A stretch of DNA of 64,000 nucleotides. Source: Carpediemonas membranifera (taxonomy: Eukaryota > Fornicata). The stretch is taken from assembly GCA_019828565.1 (NCBI GenBank), contig JAHDYR010000001.1:186001-250000 (forward strand). Reading direction: 5' to 3'. The notes under the pieces were generated by a model. That model was given only the letters and a program-made list of their open reading frames with translations, searched no databases and was not told where the DNA came from. Numbering within the stretch: the stretch's first letter is position 1; the number at the start of each line of letters is the position of its first letter. Positions 18,340 through 27,341 of the stretch are shown here, in pieces. Position numbers and translations under genes: made by a program.

Positions 18340-19544
18340 AAGTTGCCGCGCTGGCTCTGCACAGTGACGCTTTACATACATATACAGTAGCATGCAACTA
18401 AACAGCCTCAGCGCTCGCCTTTCTCGACGACCTTCGTTGTCCCGTCCATGTAGTAGATCTCCACCTGCCCGCTCAGAAGGTGCTTCTCGATCTGCCCCGT
18501 CTTGAACCGGTAGACCTCCACGCCGTCGGGCAGCGTGGTCATGAGGGTGTGGACGTCGGCGTAGAGGTAGACCTGCATGCCGTCCGGGAACGACTTCTTG
18601 AGGTCACCGTTGTAGAACTGCACAATCTCGGTCCCGTCGGGCATTACCGTCTTCTGCGTCCCGTTGACGAACTTCACGGTCTGCACGCCGCTCTCATACC
18701 GCGTGCCAACACGCTTGTTGGCCTCCTTCACCGCGACGGGCTCGCCGCTGCACATCTCCTCGAGCTCGGCTTGCACCGAGTCGATGAGCTCGCTCGGCGT
18801 GGCGAAGGGAAGGCCGAGATCGGGTACGCCCCTCGCTGCGGGTGCTGGGCGTCCTGTGTCCGGCCTGTACGCGGGCTCGGCCAAGGCTGCGCGAGTCTCC
18901 CGGGTCCGCTCTTCAATGGCCGCCTGGTTGCGCGCGAACTCGGTCTTGCGGGCTTCTAGCGTGCGTCTGGCCTCTGTCAGCGACCGCGCGAAACGCTCCG
19001 TCGTGATGGTGCCCGAGGCGACCTTGTTCTTGAGCTGCGTCTGGGCCAGCGAGATATGCGATTCCAGCGTGCGGAGATGCTCGGTCGCGTGGGCAATCTG
19101 GTCGCGGAGGTCCGTTTCGTCACGCATGAGCGAGTCGCGGCTCCTGTTGCGGTTCCCCGCGGCGCTGCTTCTGGAGGATCTTCATCCGCTCCTCGTGCTC
19201 GAAAATAAGCGCACGCTCGCGCTCTTGGTACTTCTCGCTCTCCTTCATCACTGCTGGCTCCTCTGCTGGCCGGGAAACCGCCACAGGCTTGGGTGCCGCT
19301 TCCACCATCGATGCGGCGACCTCTTGCTGCACAGACTTCTCCAAAATAGCAAAGTCTTCTAAGTCCGCGCGGTCTTTCTCGCTAAGCCATGCGAATGCCG
19401 CCATTCGCTCGAAAAAACGCTTGATGGTGACTTTGCGTATTTCGCATAGCGACGACAGCTTGTCAGCGAGTGCCCATCCGCTTGGCTGGGCCACAAATCA
19501 CTCACATTGCCTCCGCGAGGTGACATGGCCGTGTGAGTGCTCTG
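18340..19544. repeat. Segmental duplication, copy 2 (1,205 bp)
   Basis: Direct copy of 8,129-9,332, offset by 10,211 bases, with three differences, one of them a single-base insertion at about 19,155-19,158 (CCCC instead of CCC). The near-identity includes intron and 3' sequence, so the copy is very recent, or recently homogenised, or an assembly artefact. The left flank (18,220-18,340) has a plus-strand frame that looks coding-like and stops inside the repeat. Confidence 0.95.
18408..19526 (-). pseudogene. G-box (TCP10_C) gene copy 2, frameshifted
   Basis: Same gene as at 8,197-9,314: the first exon (19506-19526), the GTGAGT intron start and the stop are all present. An extra C in the run at 19,155-19,158 shifts the frame after KQRRG, and translation would end at 19,120. 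The remainder, including the entire G-box repeat domain, stays open in the other frame from 18,408 to about 19,150. Two substitutions are otherwise visible (Ala to Pro and Leu to Phe in the protein). With so few other changes, the indel is either a very young inactivation or a sequencing error in a C run. Confidence 0.75.
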
Positions 19545-19861
19545 TTTACATTATAGCACCACATGCACTTTGGGACCAGCACCCGATCGCCGGCACAACG
19601 CTGATAACGCACCGTCCCTGCCGTTCAGCGTTGGAGGAGGAGGTGCTAGTCAGCGCCAGGCAGGCATCGGCACATTGACGTTAAAAGATTACCTACCTTC
19701 CGATTGCCGTGGGGAATTGACCAATTTTCTTTTCAATTCTTGCAAAATAGCACACTCTGGAGGTATACCAAGCCCACACTACCCGCGTGTGGGGAGCCGC
19801 GTGTTGCACAAAATCGGTCTTTGAAAGTCAAGCTTCTCGAGAAAGACTATCGCAAGCAGCA
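19545..19861. other. Intergenic, upstream of the SLC35F6-like gene
   Basis: This stretch follows the right edge of duplication copy 2 and leads to the transporter start. Only poor short frames are present. No repeat or RNA gene is recognised. Confidence 0.4.
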
Positions 19862-21327
19862 ATGGCCTTCCCTAAAAGCGCTATGCTTGGCGTAGCTGGT
19901 ATGCTCACCTTTGGTACGGGCACTATGATCTCGGCTAAGCTCATGCTGGACATGAGCGCCAAGGGCCTTAGCAGTGCTCCGCCTCACAAGTTTGAGAAGC
20001 CCATCTTCCAATCCATCATCATGTTCTGGGGCATGGCTGTCTGCATCGTGTTTGTTACTCCATCTGTGTCGCTTGGTAGCGTCAGTTCTGGCGCGATACA
20101 TTGTTTCGCTGCGACCGGGTTTCGTCCTTCGCTTACTCAGCCTCCACTTCATGGTCATGGGCTTCAAGTACGGCATGAAGACCTTCAAGGCCCAGCGCGC
20201 CGCTAGCCGCGCCGAGTCTTCCTCCGACGCCGGCAACCTCCTTGCCGAGGACGTCGAGACTCCCAAGGACGATGTCGAGTCCCTCGTCGAGTCCGAGGCC
20301 GAGCCCATGTCTCTCCAGGCCAAGATCTGGGACGAGGCCCGCGGCTACATCTACATCGCTGTCCCTGCCACCTTCGATCTGCTTGCCACCACTCTCATGA
20401 CCTTCGGCCTCATCTTCATCGATGTGTCCGTCATGCAGATGCTCCGTGGCTCCATGGTTATCTTCTCTGCCCTCCTTTCCGTCACCGTCCTCCGCAAGCA
20501 CCTCCGCCTCTACCAGTGGACTGGTGTCGCCACCGTCGCCCTCGCCTGCGCCATGGTCGGTGTCTCTTGCATCATGGGCGCCCGCGGCTCTTCTAACTCC
20601 CGCCCCGCTGCCCAGCAGGCTCTCGGCTGCCTCTGCGTCGTCGGCTCCCAGTTCATCCAGGCCTCTCAGATCGTCGCCGAGGAGATCCTCCTCCACGGCG
20701 TCAAGGCCGCCCCCCTGCAGGTTGTCGGCATGGAGGGTGTCTGGGGCTCCCTGATCACGATGTTCGTCGTCTACCCCATCGCCATGCTCGTCCCTGGCTC
20801 TGACCCCGCCTTCCCCCTCCCCTACAAGCCCATGGAGAACGTGTTCGATGACTTCGCTATGATGTTCAACAACAAGCTGATCTTCACCTTCTCCTGCATC
20901 TACTTCATCTGCATCCTCGTCCTCAACTACTCTGGCATGCTCGTGACGTCTGCCCTCACTGCCGTTCACCGCACCATCTTTGAGGCCGTCCGCACCCTCG
21001 CTATCTGGATCACCGATCTCTTCATCTACTACCTCGTCATCTCTGGCGGCCGCCACACTGTCTACGGCGAGCGCTTCGACCTGACCTGGTCGTTCCTCCA
21101 GGCCGCTGGCTTCGCCACCCTCGTCTTCGGCATGGCCATGTATGTCCCTACATCGCATTCTTACCTAGCTACAACGATCTTATCCGTCTGCCCGGCATGT
21201 TTGTTCTTTGATTTATGTGTTACATAGCGTCTTCAAGTACGGCGATGAGGTCCCCGCCCCCGAGGCCAAGGACGTCGAGATGGCCGAGAGCGAGACCCTC
21301 TCTGACATCCAGGAGGACCTTGTTTAA
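19862..21327 (+). CDS. SLC35F6-like nucleotide-sugar/drug-metabolite transporter (two introns)
   Basis: Three exons (19862-20049, 20141-21139, 21228-21327) give 428 residues. The introns are 91 nt (GTTTGT...ACTCAG) and 88 nt (GTATGT...ACATAG). Joining them gives continuous text across both junctions (GMAVCIV/LHFMVMGF and GMAMIVFKYGDE). About ten membrane helices of the DMT superfamily are present. SVMQMLRGSMVIFSALLSVT and FIQASQIVAEEILL match human SLC35F6 and its relatives closely. An acidic loop (residues 85-120) and an acidic tail are cytosolic. SLC35F6 relatives sit in lysosomal or mitochondrial membranes in animals; location and substrate here are unknown. Confidence 0.88.
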
Positions 21328-21449
21328 ACCTAATATAAAGGATCATTTTCCGATGATGATACCCGCCGCCGGGAGTTGTTTGATAGAGGAGATAAAGGAG
21401 AGGCGGCACAAAGGCTGTAACAGCAAAGGACTTAAGTAGTTTAAAGAAC

Positions 21450-22070
21450 TTAAGAACGGCGAGGCCACATGATAGTGGTCTGGTTGCGGCGCCAGGCAGC
21501 ACGGCGGGAGCCACCGATGACGTGGTTGGCACCGTGGTGGTGGTAACGGAAGCCACGGCCCTTGCGGCCAGAGGAAGTCAGGCCACGGAGCTCACGGTGA
21601 CGGTGGACGGAACCGGCGATCCACTGGATAGCGGGGTCGTTGCGGATGGCGGCGTGGTTGGGATCCACAAGGATGACCTCATACCAGTGGTAGGAACCGT
21701 CGGAGTTCACCCAGTAGGAGTTGAGGACACGGAGAGAGCCAAGACGACGGCCGGCACGCATCTCAGCGACGGTCTGGAGGCTGCGGAAAGACTTCTGCTC
21801 GGAGACACCCTGGTTGCGGGGCTTACCGTGAACCATGCCCTTGACGAGGGAACGCTTGCGGCCACCCTTGCACACACGGACGCGGTAGACAACGTAACCC
21901 TGCTTGGCCTTGTAGCCAAGCATGCGAGCCTTCTCGGGACGAGTGGGGCGGGAAACGCGGTTGATCGCGGATTCCTGGCGGTACTGCCAGCCACGGGTAC
22001 GGAAAAGGAAACGCATGACATCAGACTGCTTGTGCTTCCAGATGGCGGAAAGATATGCGGCGGAACCCAT
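21450..22070 (-). CDS. RPL15: Ribosomal protein eL15
   Basis: 206 residues from the ATG at 22070 ([20 protein letters not shown]), ending [41 protein letters not shown] and [20 protein letters not shown] are hallmark eL15 blocks, and the length matches the family (204-206). It is a component of the large ribosomal subunit. The frame continues in front of the ATG for 11 codons, but the family N-terminus begins at this Met. Extreme codon bias fits high expression. Confidence 0.97.
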   Translation of the reverse strand: MGSAAYLSAIWKHKQSDVMRFLFRTRGWQYRQESAINRVSRPTRPEKARMLGYKAKQGYVVYRVRVCKGGRKRSLVKGMVHGKPRNQGVSEQKSFRSLQTVAEMRAGRRLGSLRVLNSYWVNSDGSYHWYEVILVDPNHAAIRNDPAIQWIAGSVHRHRELRGLTSSGRKGRGFRYHHHGANHVIGGSRRAAWRRNQTTIMWPRRS

Positions 22071-22214
22071 GATTCGTTTGAACGCTGTGCTCTCTGCGTG
22101 CATAAAAAAAAAGTGATTAATTCAAAGGACTGCCGACCAGGCCAACAAATCAGAGGCCCAAAATCGTGCATGCCGATGCTGCTTCTTTAATATGGTATGA
22201 ATAATCTGCTCGGT

Positions 22215-22921
22215 TCAGAAAAAGTCGTCTGCCAGCGCCATGTTCAGCATCGCCGCCCTTGCCGGCTTCTTCTCCGTTAATACCGGGGCCATCTTCCTCT
22301 TCACCGGGGCAGGGAGGGGCTTGGCCACCTCATTCTCCGCCTTTCCAAGGATTGAGGCCTGCTCGTGCTCCTTGGCTGTGACCTTGCATCCATTGATGAC
22401 AGTGAGCTGCGGGAGGAGGGTGAGGAGCTTCACTCTGAAGTTCTCTATGTTGCACACCGGGTTTCTACCGACATAAAGCTCCTTGAGCTTGGGCAGGGAG
22501 GCCAGCTTGCCGAGCTCTGCCAGTGACGATATGTTGTTGTGGTATAGGTCTGTATAAGGGTGTATGGAGGTGCTACGTACTAATAGACTCCAATAGGGGC
22601 AGGTTGCTGGCCGACAGGAAGGAGGAGATGGTCTCTACGCTGTTGTCGGCGACGAGGAGGACTCGAAGGGAAGGAATGAGCGGGAACTCGCCAAGATGCG
22701 TGATGAGGTTGAACGATAGGTCAATACCATCAAACATGGACTGTGTGATATGGGTATAGCTGCAACGTACTTCGATTACTGCAAGGTTCTCGATCATAGC
22801 GACCTGGAGCTCTGTGTCAGCGCGAAATGGGTCACATACCTCGTAGATAGAGCATTCTGTGCCCAATAGGGTTCAGGCATTGCGGAGCATTGAGCAGAAG
22901 CTCGGGTGTTAGTTTCGTCAT
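22215..22921 (-). CDS. SNRPA1: U2 snRNP A' protein (three tiny introns)
   Basis: Four exons (22840-22921, 22771-22811, 22581-22740, 22215-22549) give 205 residues. The introns are 28, 30 and 31 nt, with donors GTATGT, GTACGT and GTACGT and acceptors CACAG, CACAG and TACAG. The spliced protein starts MTKLTPELLLNAPQ and reads continuously through LYLRELQVAMIENLAVIE, SMFDGIDLSFNLITHLGEFP and LYHNNISSLAELGKLASLPK. It then gives YVGRNPVCNIENFR and LLPQLTVINGCKVTAKE, the leucine-rich repeat fold and cap of U2A'. With U2B'' this protein binds stem-loop IV of U2 snRNA, so it is part of the machinery that removes these same introns. The C-terminal 50 residues are Lys/Ala-rich and divergent. Confidence 0.93.
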
Positions 22922-23219
22922 CGTCGCGACTTGACGACTTGAAGACTGCGACACCCTCGGATAAGAGAGCCACATATACCATGTATTTCGAGTTGAATGG
23001 CCCACTCGTGCCCTGAGTGTGAAGTGCAGTGGCTAGCTTAGCTCTGACCCGACTACAACGCCCGGTAAATCATGGCCACGCCCCTCCTTCCCAACACGAG
23101 TCAGAGAATGGTTTATCGACTCACCTTGGCCTTGATACATGTCTAGACTTACTCAATTCATCGGCCATGCCATACTTGTTCAATCGCTCAGCCATCCACA
23201 ATGTCAAGTCACCCCGTGT

Positions 23220-24263
23220 TCAAATGGTTGGGTGGCTCAGCATCGACATCTGCCTCGTCCCAGTCGACACCACAATACTGTCGCACATTATTGACCGATC
23301 TTCGGACCTTAACGCCAACTGTCTCAACCCCGCCCCAACTGGGTCGAGCGCTCGCAGTGCCAGGGGTGTCCAGTCGAACTCCCCGTCATACACGTTGCCT
23401 GTAGCAACCAATGCCTGTCGCAGAAGACGTCTGAGCAGCTTGTAGTCTGGTAACTCGCCGGGTTGGACATGACGACTCCTAGCGTGTCTGACGAACTCAA
23501 GCAGCTGGGGCGGGAGACCGTAGCAAACTTGTTCGATGTGCATGCGCTCTTTCTTAAGCAGGATCTTGGCCAGCTTTCGGTCTGGGTCACGGGCGACAGT
23601 TCCCTGCCAGGGAAGCCTCCCGTTGAGGAGGTAGAGCATGACGTATGCGAGAGACTCGATGTCGTCGGACGGGGTCTGCGCGTTTCCGTTCATTGCGTTG
23701 ACCGAAGAATATCGAAGGGTTCCAACCATTTTCCCCGGTCTGGTTTGATCGCCCATTCGCTGGGCCAGCCCAAAGTCGACAATATATATATCTTGGAGAC
23801 GTTGCTCTGTGCGCGTTGTTGGCATTGCTCGAATCAAGAAGTTCGTCGGCTTGACATCGCGATATACGAATCCTGCCGTATGAACTCGCTCGAGGCGACT
23901 GAGCATCGCATCCACAACCAGTACTACGGTCTTCAGAGTGAACCGCTTGTCGCAGATGTTGAACAGGTCGTCGATGGTGGTGTCGAGGAGCTCGAGGCCG
24001 AGGTAGTGAGTGCCCTCCCTGTTGGCATGAAAGAAGTGGCACCGTGGTATTCCAGTGCTGCCTTGTAGCTGTTGAAGGACATTATACTCATTTCTAAGCT
24101 GCCGATGCTCAATCCAACGCGGTTCTACCTTGATTGCGATCTGCTCGGGCCAGTCCTTGAATGGATCGTCTCGTTCGGCGTCAATACATCGTGTTCCGAT
24201 ATGTACACGTCCAAACGTGCCTTCACCTATCAGTTGGCCAAGCTTGTATGGGAGTTTATGCAT
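23220..24263 (-). CDS. Casein kinase 1 family Ser/Thr kinase
   Basis: 347 residues with a complete kinase core: glycine loop GEGTFGRV (near residue 14), IAIKVE with the ATP lysine, YRDVKPTNFL as catalytic loop (YRD in place of HRD), and DFGLAQRMGDQ. GTLRYSSVNAMNG and the TPSDDIESLAYVMLYLL stretch are CK1-specific, since the APE motif is absent as usual in this family. Bases 23220-23350 encode a short C-terminal extension without a known domain. The catalytic residues look intact, so activity is expected. Protist genomes carry many divergent CK1/TTBK-like kinases; this one cannot be assigned to a particular isoform. Confidence 0.93.
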   Translation of the reverse strand: MHKLPYKLGQLIGEGTFGRVHIGTRCIDAERDDPFKDWPEQIAIKVEPRWIEHRQLRNEYNVLQQLQGSTGIPRCHFFHANREGTHYLGLELLDTTIDDLFNICDKRFTLKTVVLVVDAMLSRLERVHTAGFVYRDVKPTNFLIRAMPTTRTEQRLQDIYIVDFGLAQRMGDQTRPGKMVGTLRYSSVNAMNGNAQTPSDDIESLAYVMLYLLNGRLPWQGTVARDPDRKLAKILLKKERMHIEQVCYGLPPQLLEFVRHARSRHVQPGELPDYKLLRRLLRQALVATGNVYDGEFDWTPLALRALDPVGAGLRQLALRSEDRSIMCDSIVVSTGTRQMSMLSHPTI

Positions 24264-24448
24264 GTTCTAGGCAAATGAATGCCAGTGACGTGATGTTGTC
24301 ATGCGTTAACCCGTGTCCAGCGACTAATGTAAACGATAAATCGACTAGCTATGCACACACCCAATACTGTGTTTGCCGTCACAGAATACGCTGCTGCTGG
24401 CTTTAATGATCATTCGAGGTGGTTGATGCAAAAGAGTAACTGACAACA

Positions 24449-24826
24449 CTAACTGCGGCGCTTTCTCTTGCTCACAGGGGCGTCAAGGCCAGTGACTTGG
24501 ATCTGCCCATCGTTGGGGTTGGCCAGCAGGTCGATTGGGTCTGAACTGTCGTCATCTCTTCTAATGCTAACGCCCTGTGCATTCAAATGCCACGTGGACT
24601 CGATTTGGTTGTGTGAGAACAACGTTCCAGTAATATTGACTGCAGGAAAATCGCTGTCAGCAACTGTAGAGGCTATAGCCTCATCAAACTTAGCCATTAC
24701 AGCGTTCCTGACCATTTGATGGTGTGATGGATCAACATTGATCTCCAAATATGTATCAAGGACCTCAGAAAGCGATCTCCCGACCGCAGTAGATTTCCGT
24801 GCGTCCGAAAGCATCGCTTTGTTCAT
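24449..24826 (-). CDS. TOA2: Transcription factor IIA gamma (small) subunit
   Basis: 125 residues. The N-terminal half (VGRSLSEVLDTYLEINVDP, MVRNAVMAKFDEAI) matches the four-helix bundle half of TFIIA gamma. The second half (FPAVNITGTLFSHNQIESTW, then VSIRRDD, then GQIQVTGLD) matches the beta-barrel half that contacts TBP and DNA. The length is typical (about 110-125). A basic tail (SKRKRRS) resembles a nuclear localisation signal. It would stabilise TBP on promoters with the alpha/beta subunit, which is not in this window. The start at 24826 or at the next Met (MLSDARK) is uncertain by four residues. Confidence 0.82.
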   Translation of the reverse strand: MNKAMLSDARKSTAVGRSLSEVLDTYLEINVDPSHHQMVRNAVMAKFDEAIASTVADSDFPAVNITGTLFSHNQIESTWHLNAQGVSIRRDDDSSDPIDLLANPNDGQIQVTGLDAPVSKRKRRS

Positions 24827-24892
24827 GGCATAAACTGCACACTAACCAATCAAATGATTAGCATTCACAGCTGTTGAATGCGCTAGTTTATA

Positions 24893-25879
24893 TCAGTCCT
24901 CCTCCTCCTCCTCTTCCTCCTCGACCCGGTTTGCCTCCTCGATGTCCTCTTCCGTCACGTCTTCTTTGTCAATTCTCACCAGACGCGGGAGTATCTTCAA
25001 TACCGCGATACGATCAGATGCGTCCGAGCCCGACACGTTGAGGTTAAGCAGCTCTGGGCAGTTATCGACGAGAACATTGAGCTCTTCGGGAGCAGCCAGC
25101 TTCGTCTCCCGTAGGTTCAGGTATTTCAACGCTGGGAGGCTGCAGATGAGCGGGGGTACTTCAGGGAGTTCCTTTGGCCCCTCTTTGACGACAAGGTCCT
25201 CTGACGGGGGCTCCGCATCTTCATCTTCACTGCCGCTCAGCACCTCCTCCTCGGGCTCCTCCTCATCGGGCTCTGGGTCCGCATTCTTACCCATCTCGCA
25301 GCCCCTCAAGTGGAGGATTTCGAGTGACGGTGCCCTCACACCAGAGAAGTAGCGCAGAGGGTTGTCTGCCAGATAGAGCCTGACGAGCGAGGGCAGAGCA
25401 AGCCCATCAACTGACTGGATTTGATTGCCCCTCGCCTCGACTATCTTGAGGTTGGGGTGGCCGGTTATTGAGTCAAGCGACTCAATCTGATTCGAGTTCA
25501 AGATTACGTGCTCGAGCTTCGGGCATCCACTCAGGTCGAGCGTCTTGATGGAGCAGGAGGAAGCGTTCAACCGTCTCAGCTCTGGGAGGGAGAGCTTCAG
25601 TTCAGTAAGAGAGTCGTTTTGGCTAATGTCCAAAAATTGAAGCGTGGTAACACTGTTGAGAGGCGAAGCGTCCGTAATTGCGTTCTCACTGAGGTCTATT
25701 TCTCTCAAAAGAGGATAGGATGACAGGAGTTCGATTTCCTGGAGCTCGAGGCCCTTGGCATCAAGTTTTGTCATTGCAAAAGAGTTATTATCATGTGTAC
25801 GCTCGGGAGCTGACAATCTAGTATAAATAATCTCTTTTGTCAGCTTGATAAGTTCTTGCTCGGGTTCAGAGTCCGACAT
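24893..25879 (-). CDS. Leucine-rich repeat protein, LRRC23-like
   Basis: 328 residues. About ten LRRs of the SDS22 type run from residue 40 to 200 (LREIDLSENAITDASPL, FLDISQNDSLTELKL, LEHVILNSNQIESLDSI). An acidic insertion (PEPDEEEPEEEVLSGSEDED) interrupts the repeats, which then resume (LKYLNLRETKL) and close with a cap (LPRLVRIDKEDVTEEDIEEA) and a poly-Glu tail. This order resembles LRRC23, a radial-spoke-associated axonemal protein, but SDS22-type LRR proteins are hard to tell apart. ANP32 is an alternative because of the acidic tail. The first 35 residues are helical and precede the repeats. Confidence 0.7.
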   Translation of the reverse strand: MSDSEPEQELIKLTKEIIYTRLSAPERTHDNNSFAMTKLDAKGLELQEIELLSSYPLLREIDLSENAITDASPLNSVTTLQFLDISQNDSLTELKLSLPELRRLNASSCSIKTLDLSGCPKLEHVILNSNQIESLDSITGHPNLKIVEARGNQIQSVDGLALPSLVRLYLADNPLRYFSGVRAPSLEILHLRGCEMGKNADPEPDEEEPEEEVLSGSEDEDAEPPSEDLVVKEGPKELPEVPPLICSLPALKYLNLRETKLAAPEELNVLVDNCPELLNLNVSGSDASDRIAVLKILPRLVRIDKEDVTEEDIEEANRVEEEEEEEED

Positions 25880-26115
25880 TGTCTTCGAGTTGATGGAAAT
25901 GGTGAGCAGGTTAAGCGCTGGCGACGACTGCCATCAGAGGGGTCAGTCGAGCGTTGAATACTGCGCAATAGCCCTCTGCCGGCTAGTCATCCATTGCGGG
26001 TATGCCTCAGGTCTACCCGTCCGGCGTGTCCATCGACGAATGGCCCAGGCCTGCAGACGAAGCTGTGACGCTTGGACGGTAAGAGATGGCCCCGCCAGAG
26101 CCACTCCGCCATATT

Positions 26116-26380
26116 TCAACCAGATAAGGTAAATTTTAGGGGAAATAGTGTGTAAGTATGTGTGTGTGGTGTGGCTGCAGCCTTGTCGGACTTCATATTG
26201 AAGCCGCCGGTGAAGGGCGAGAAGACGTCGCGCATGGAGAAGGTGTGATCAACACCTTGCTCCTTGGTTTTGCCTGAATCGAGGTCATCGGCGTTGAAGT
26301 GCCAGAAGGAGAATGTAACGGAATTGTTGTCCACGGATTGAATCCATCATTTCAAGCCTCTTGTGCTTGTCTTGAAGGTC
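26116..26380 (-). CDS. Probable exon(s) of an unresolved minus-strand gene
   Basis: Bases 26116-26334 encode SFWHFNADDLDSGKTKEQG followed by VDHTFSMRDVFSPFTGGFN, with strongly gene-like codon choice but no ATG. Just upstream another frame of the same strand reads KHKRLEMMDSIRGQQ. The two probably belong to one gene joined by a splice or shifted by an error. The upstream gene at 26,431-27,228 may also splice into this region: a GTTAAC at its stop could be a donor, but it does not match the GTNNGT pattern. The last 18 residues look like 3' untranslated sequence. Confidence 0.3.
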
Positions 26381-26430
26381 CACCCGAAGATATGCGGATG
26401 ATGTTGACGCGACAAAACAGCGATGCCACG

Positions 26431-27228
26431 TTAACTCAAGTTGTCCGACTTCCTCTCGGGCGTAGGAGCCAGCGATGGCTTCTTCATTGATCGATTGAAC
26501 TCAGCAACAACCTTCCCAACCGAGAAATCCTTCGCGTTTTCAATCCAAAAGGACGGTACCCTCGACCCACGCCACACATCATCGGCCTCTCTCCTTCGTA
26601 CCCTTGGTGATTCGACTAGCTGTCGTCCTCTGGCCACCGGGGACTGCGGTGGCAGGGGCGTGCTTGGGACTGAGGGCTGACCCGAGGGGTGGGGGGAGGG
26701 TAGAGGGCGTCTGGGGACAGGGACCGGATCAATTTCATCATCGTCGTCTTCAAGAGTTTCAGTAATGTGGCGAGGCTGGGCTGACGTCCGTCGCATGGGG
26801 GTCGTGAGTGAGAAACGGCGGGCAGGGCCGCCCACATGGGCTTGGTCGCGGGAAGGATTGCTTCGTGGCGTTGCAGGCTTGCCTGGCTGACAGATACGGC
26901 TGAGCTGCGCCTTTGTACGAGCGTGGTCTTCGTGCATGCTTTCTACTAACCGCTGCGTGGAGGCGATGGTTCTGTCGACGAAATCTCGTGATGATTCCGT
27001 CGCTGTGCTCCCGCTTCGTGGGGAAAATAAGGCCGAAGAGGAACGACTATGGCCTGCTGATCTCAATATCGACGTGTTAGGCGATACAGGCTCCGCGAGG
27101 AGGGAATCGGCTGGAAATGCGCCGCTTCTATCCATCTCTGACAGATTCGTCGATGGTGACTGATATAAACTAGATAGTCGTTGTTTCATTGCTTCTATAT
27201 CATTGTGTCGCACGCCCGGGGAGATCAT
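26431..27228 (-). CDS. Hypothetical Ser/Pro-rich protein
   Basis: 265 residues from the ATG at 27228 (MISPGVRHNDIEAMKQRLSS). The N-terminus and the stretch FVDRTIASTQRLVESMHEDH are helical. Most of the rest is low-complexity with many Ser, Pro and Arg (PRRPLPSPHPSGQPSVPSTP). The C-terminal part (SRVPSFWIENAKDFSVGKVV, AEFNRSMKKP) is again ordered. The stop may not be the true end if the region continues by splicing into the exon-like sequence at 26116-26380. No family is recognised. Confidence 0.5.
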   Translation of the reverse strand: MISPGVRHNDIEAMKQRLSSLYQSPSTNLSEMDRSGAFPADSLLAEPVSPNTSILRSAGHSRSSSALFSPRSGSTATESSRDFVDRTIASTQRLVESMHEDHARTKAQLSRICQPGKPATPRSNPSRDQAHVGGPARRFSLTTPMRRTSAQPRHITETLEDDDDEIDPVPVPRRPLPSPHPSGQPSVPSTPLPPQSPVARGRQLVESPRVRRREADDVWRGSRVPSFWIENAKDFSVGKVVAEFNRSMKKPSLAPTPERKSDNLS

Positions 27229-27341
27229 GTCTCCACGTTCGTCGGCGCATTGCTATACGAATTTCACAAAGACCTATGGTGAACTTGACTGTACTGGTTC
27301 GTGGAGACTGGTAATACATGTGTGAGTAAATATGGCCGAGT

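Noticed and set aside
20133-21158. 341-codon minus-strand frame opposite the transporter
   Set aside because: Almost only Glu, Gly, Asp, Val and Ala; shadow of the transporter exon 2.
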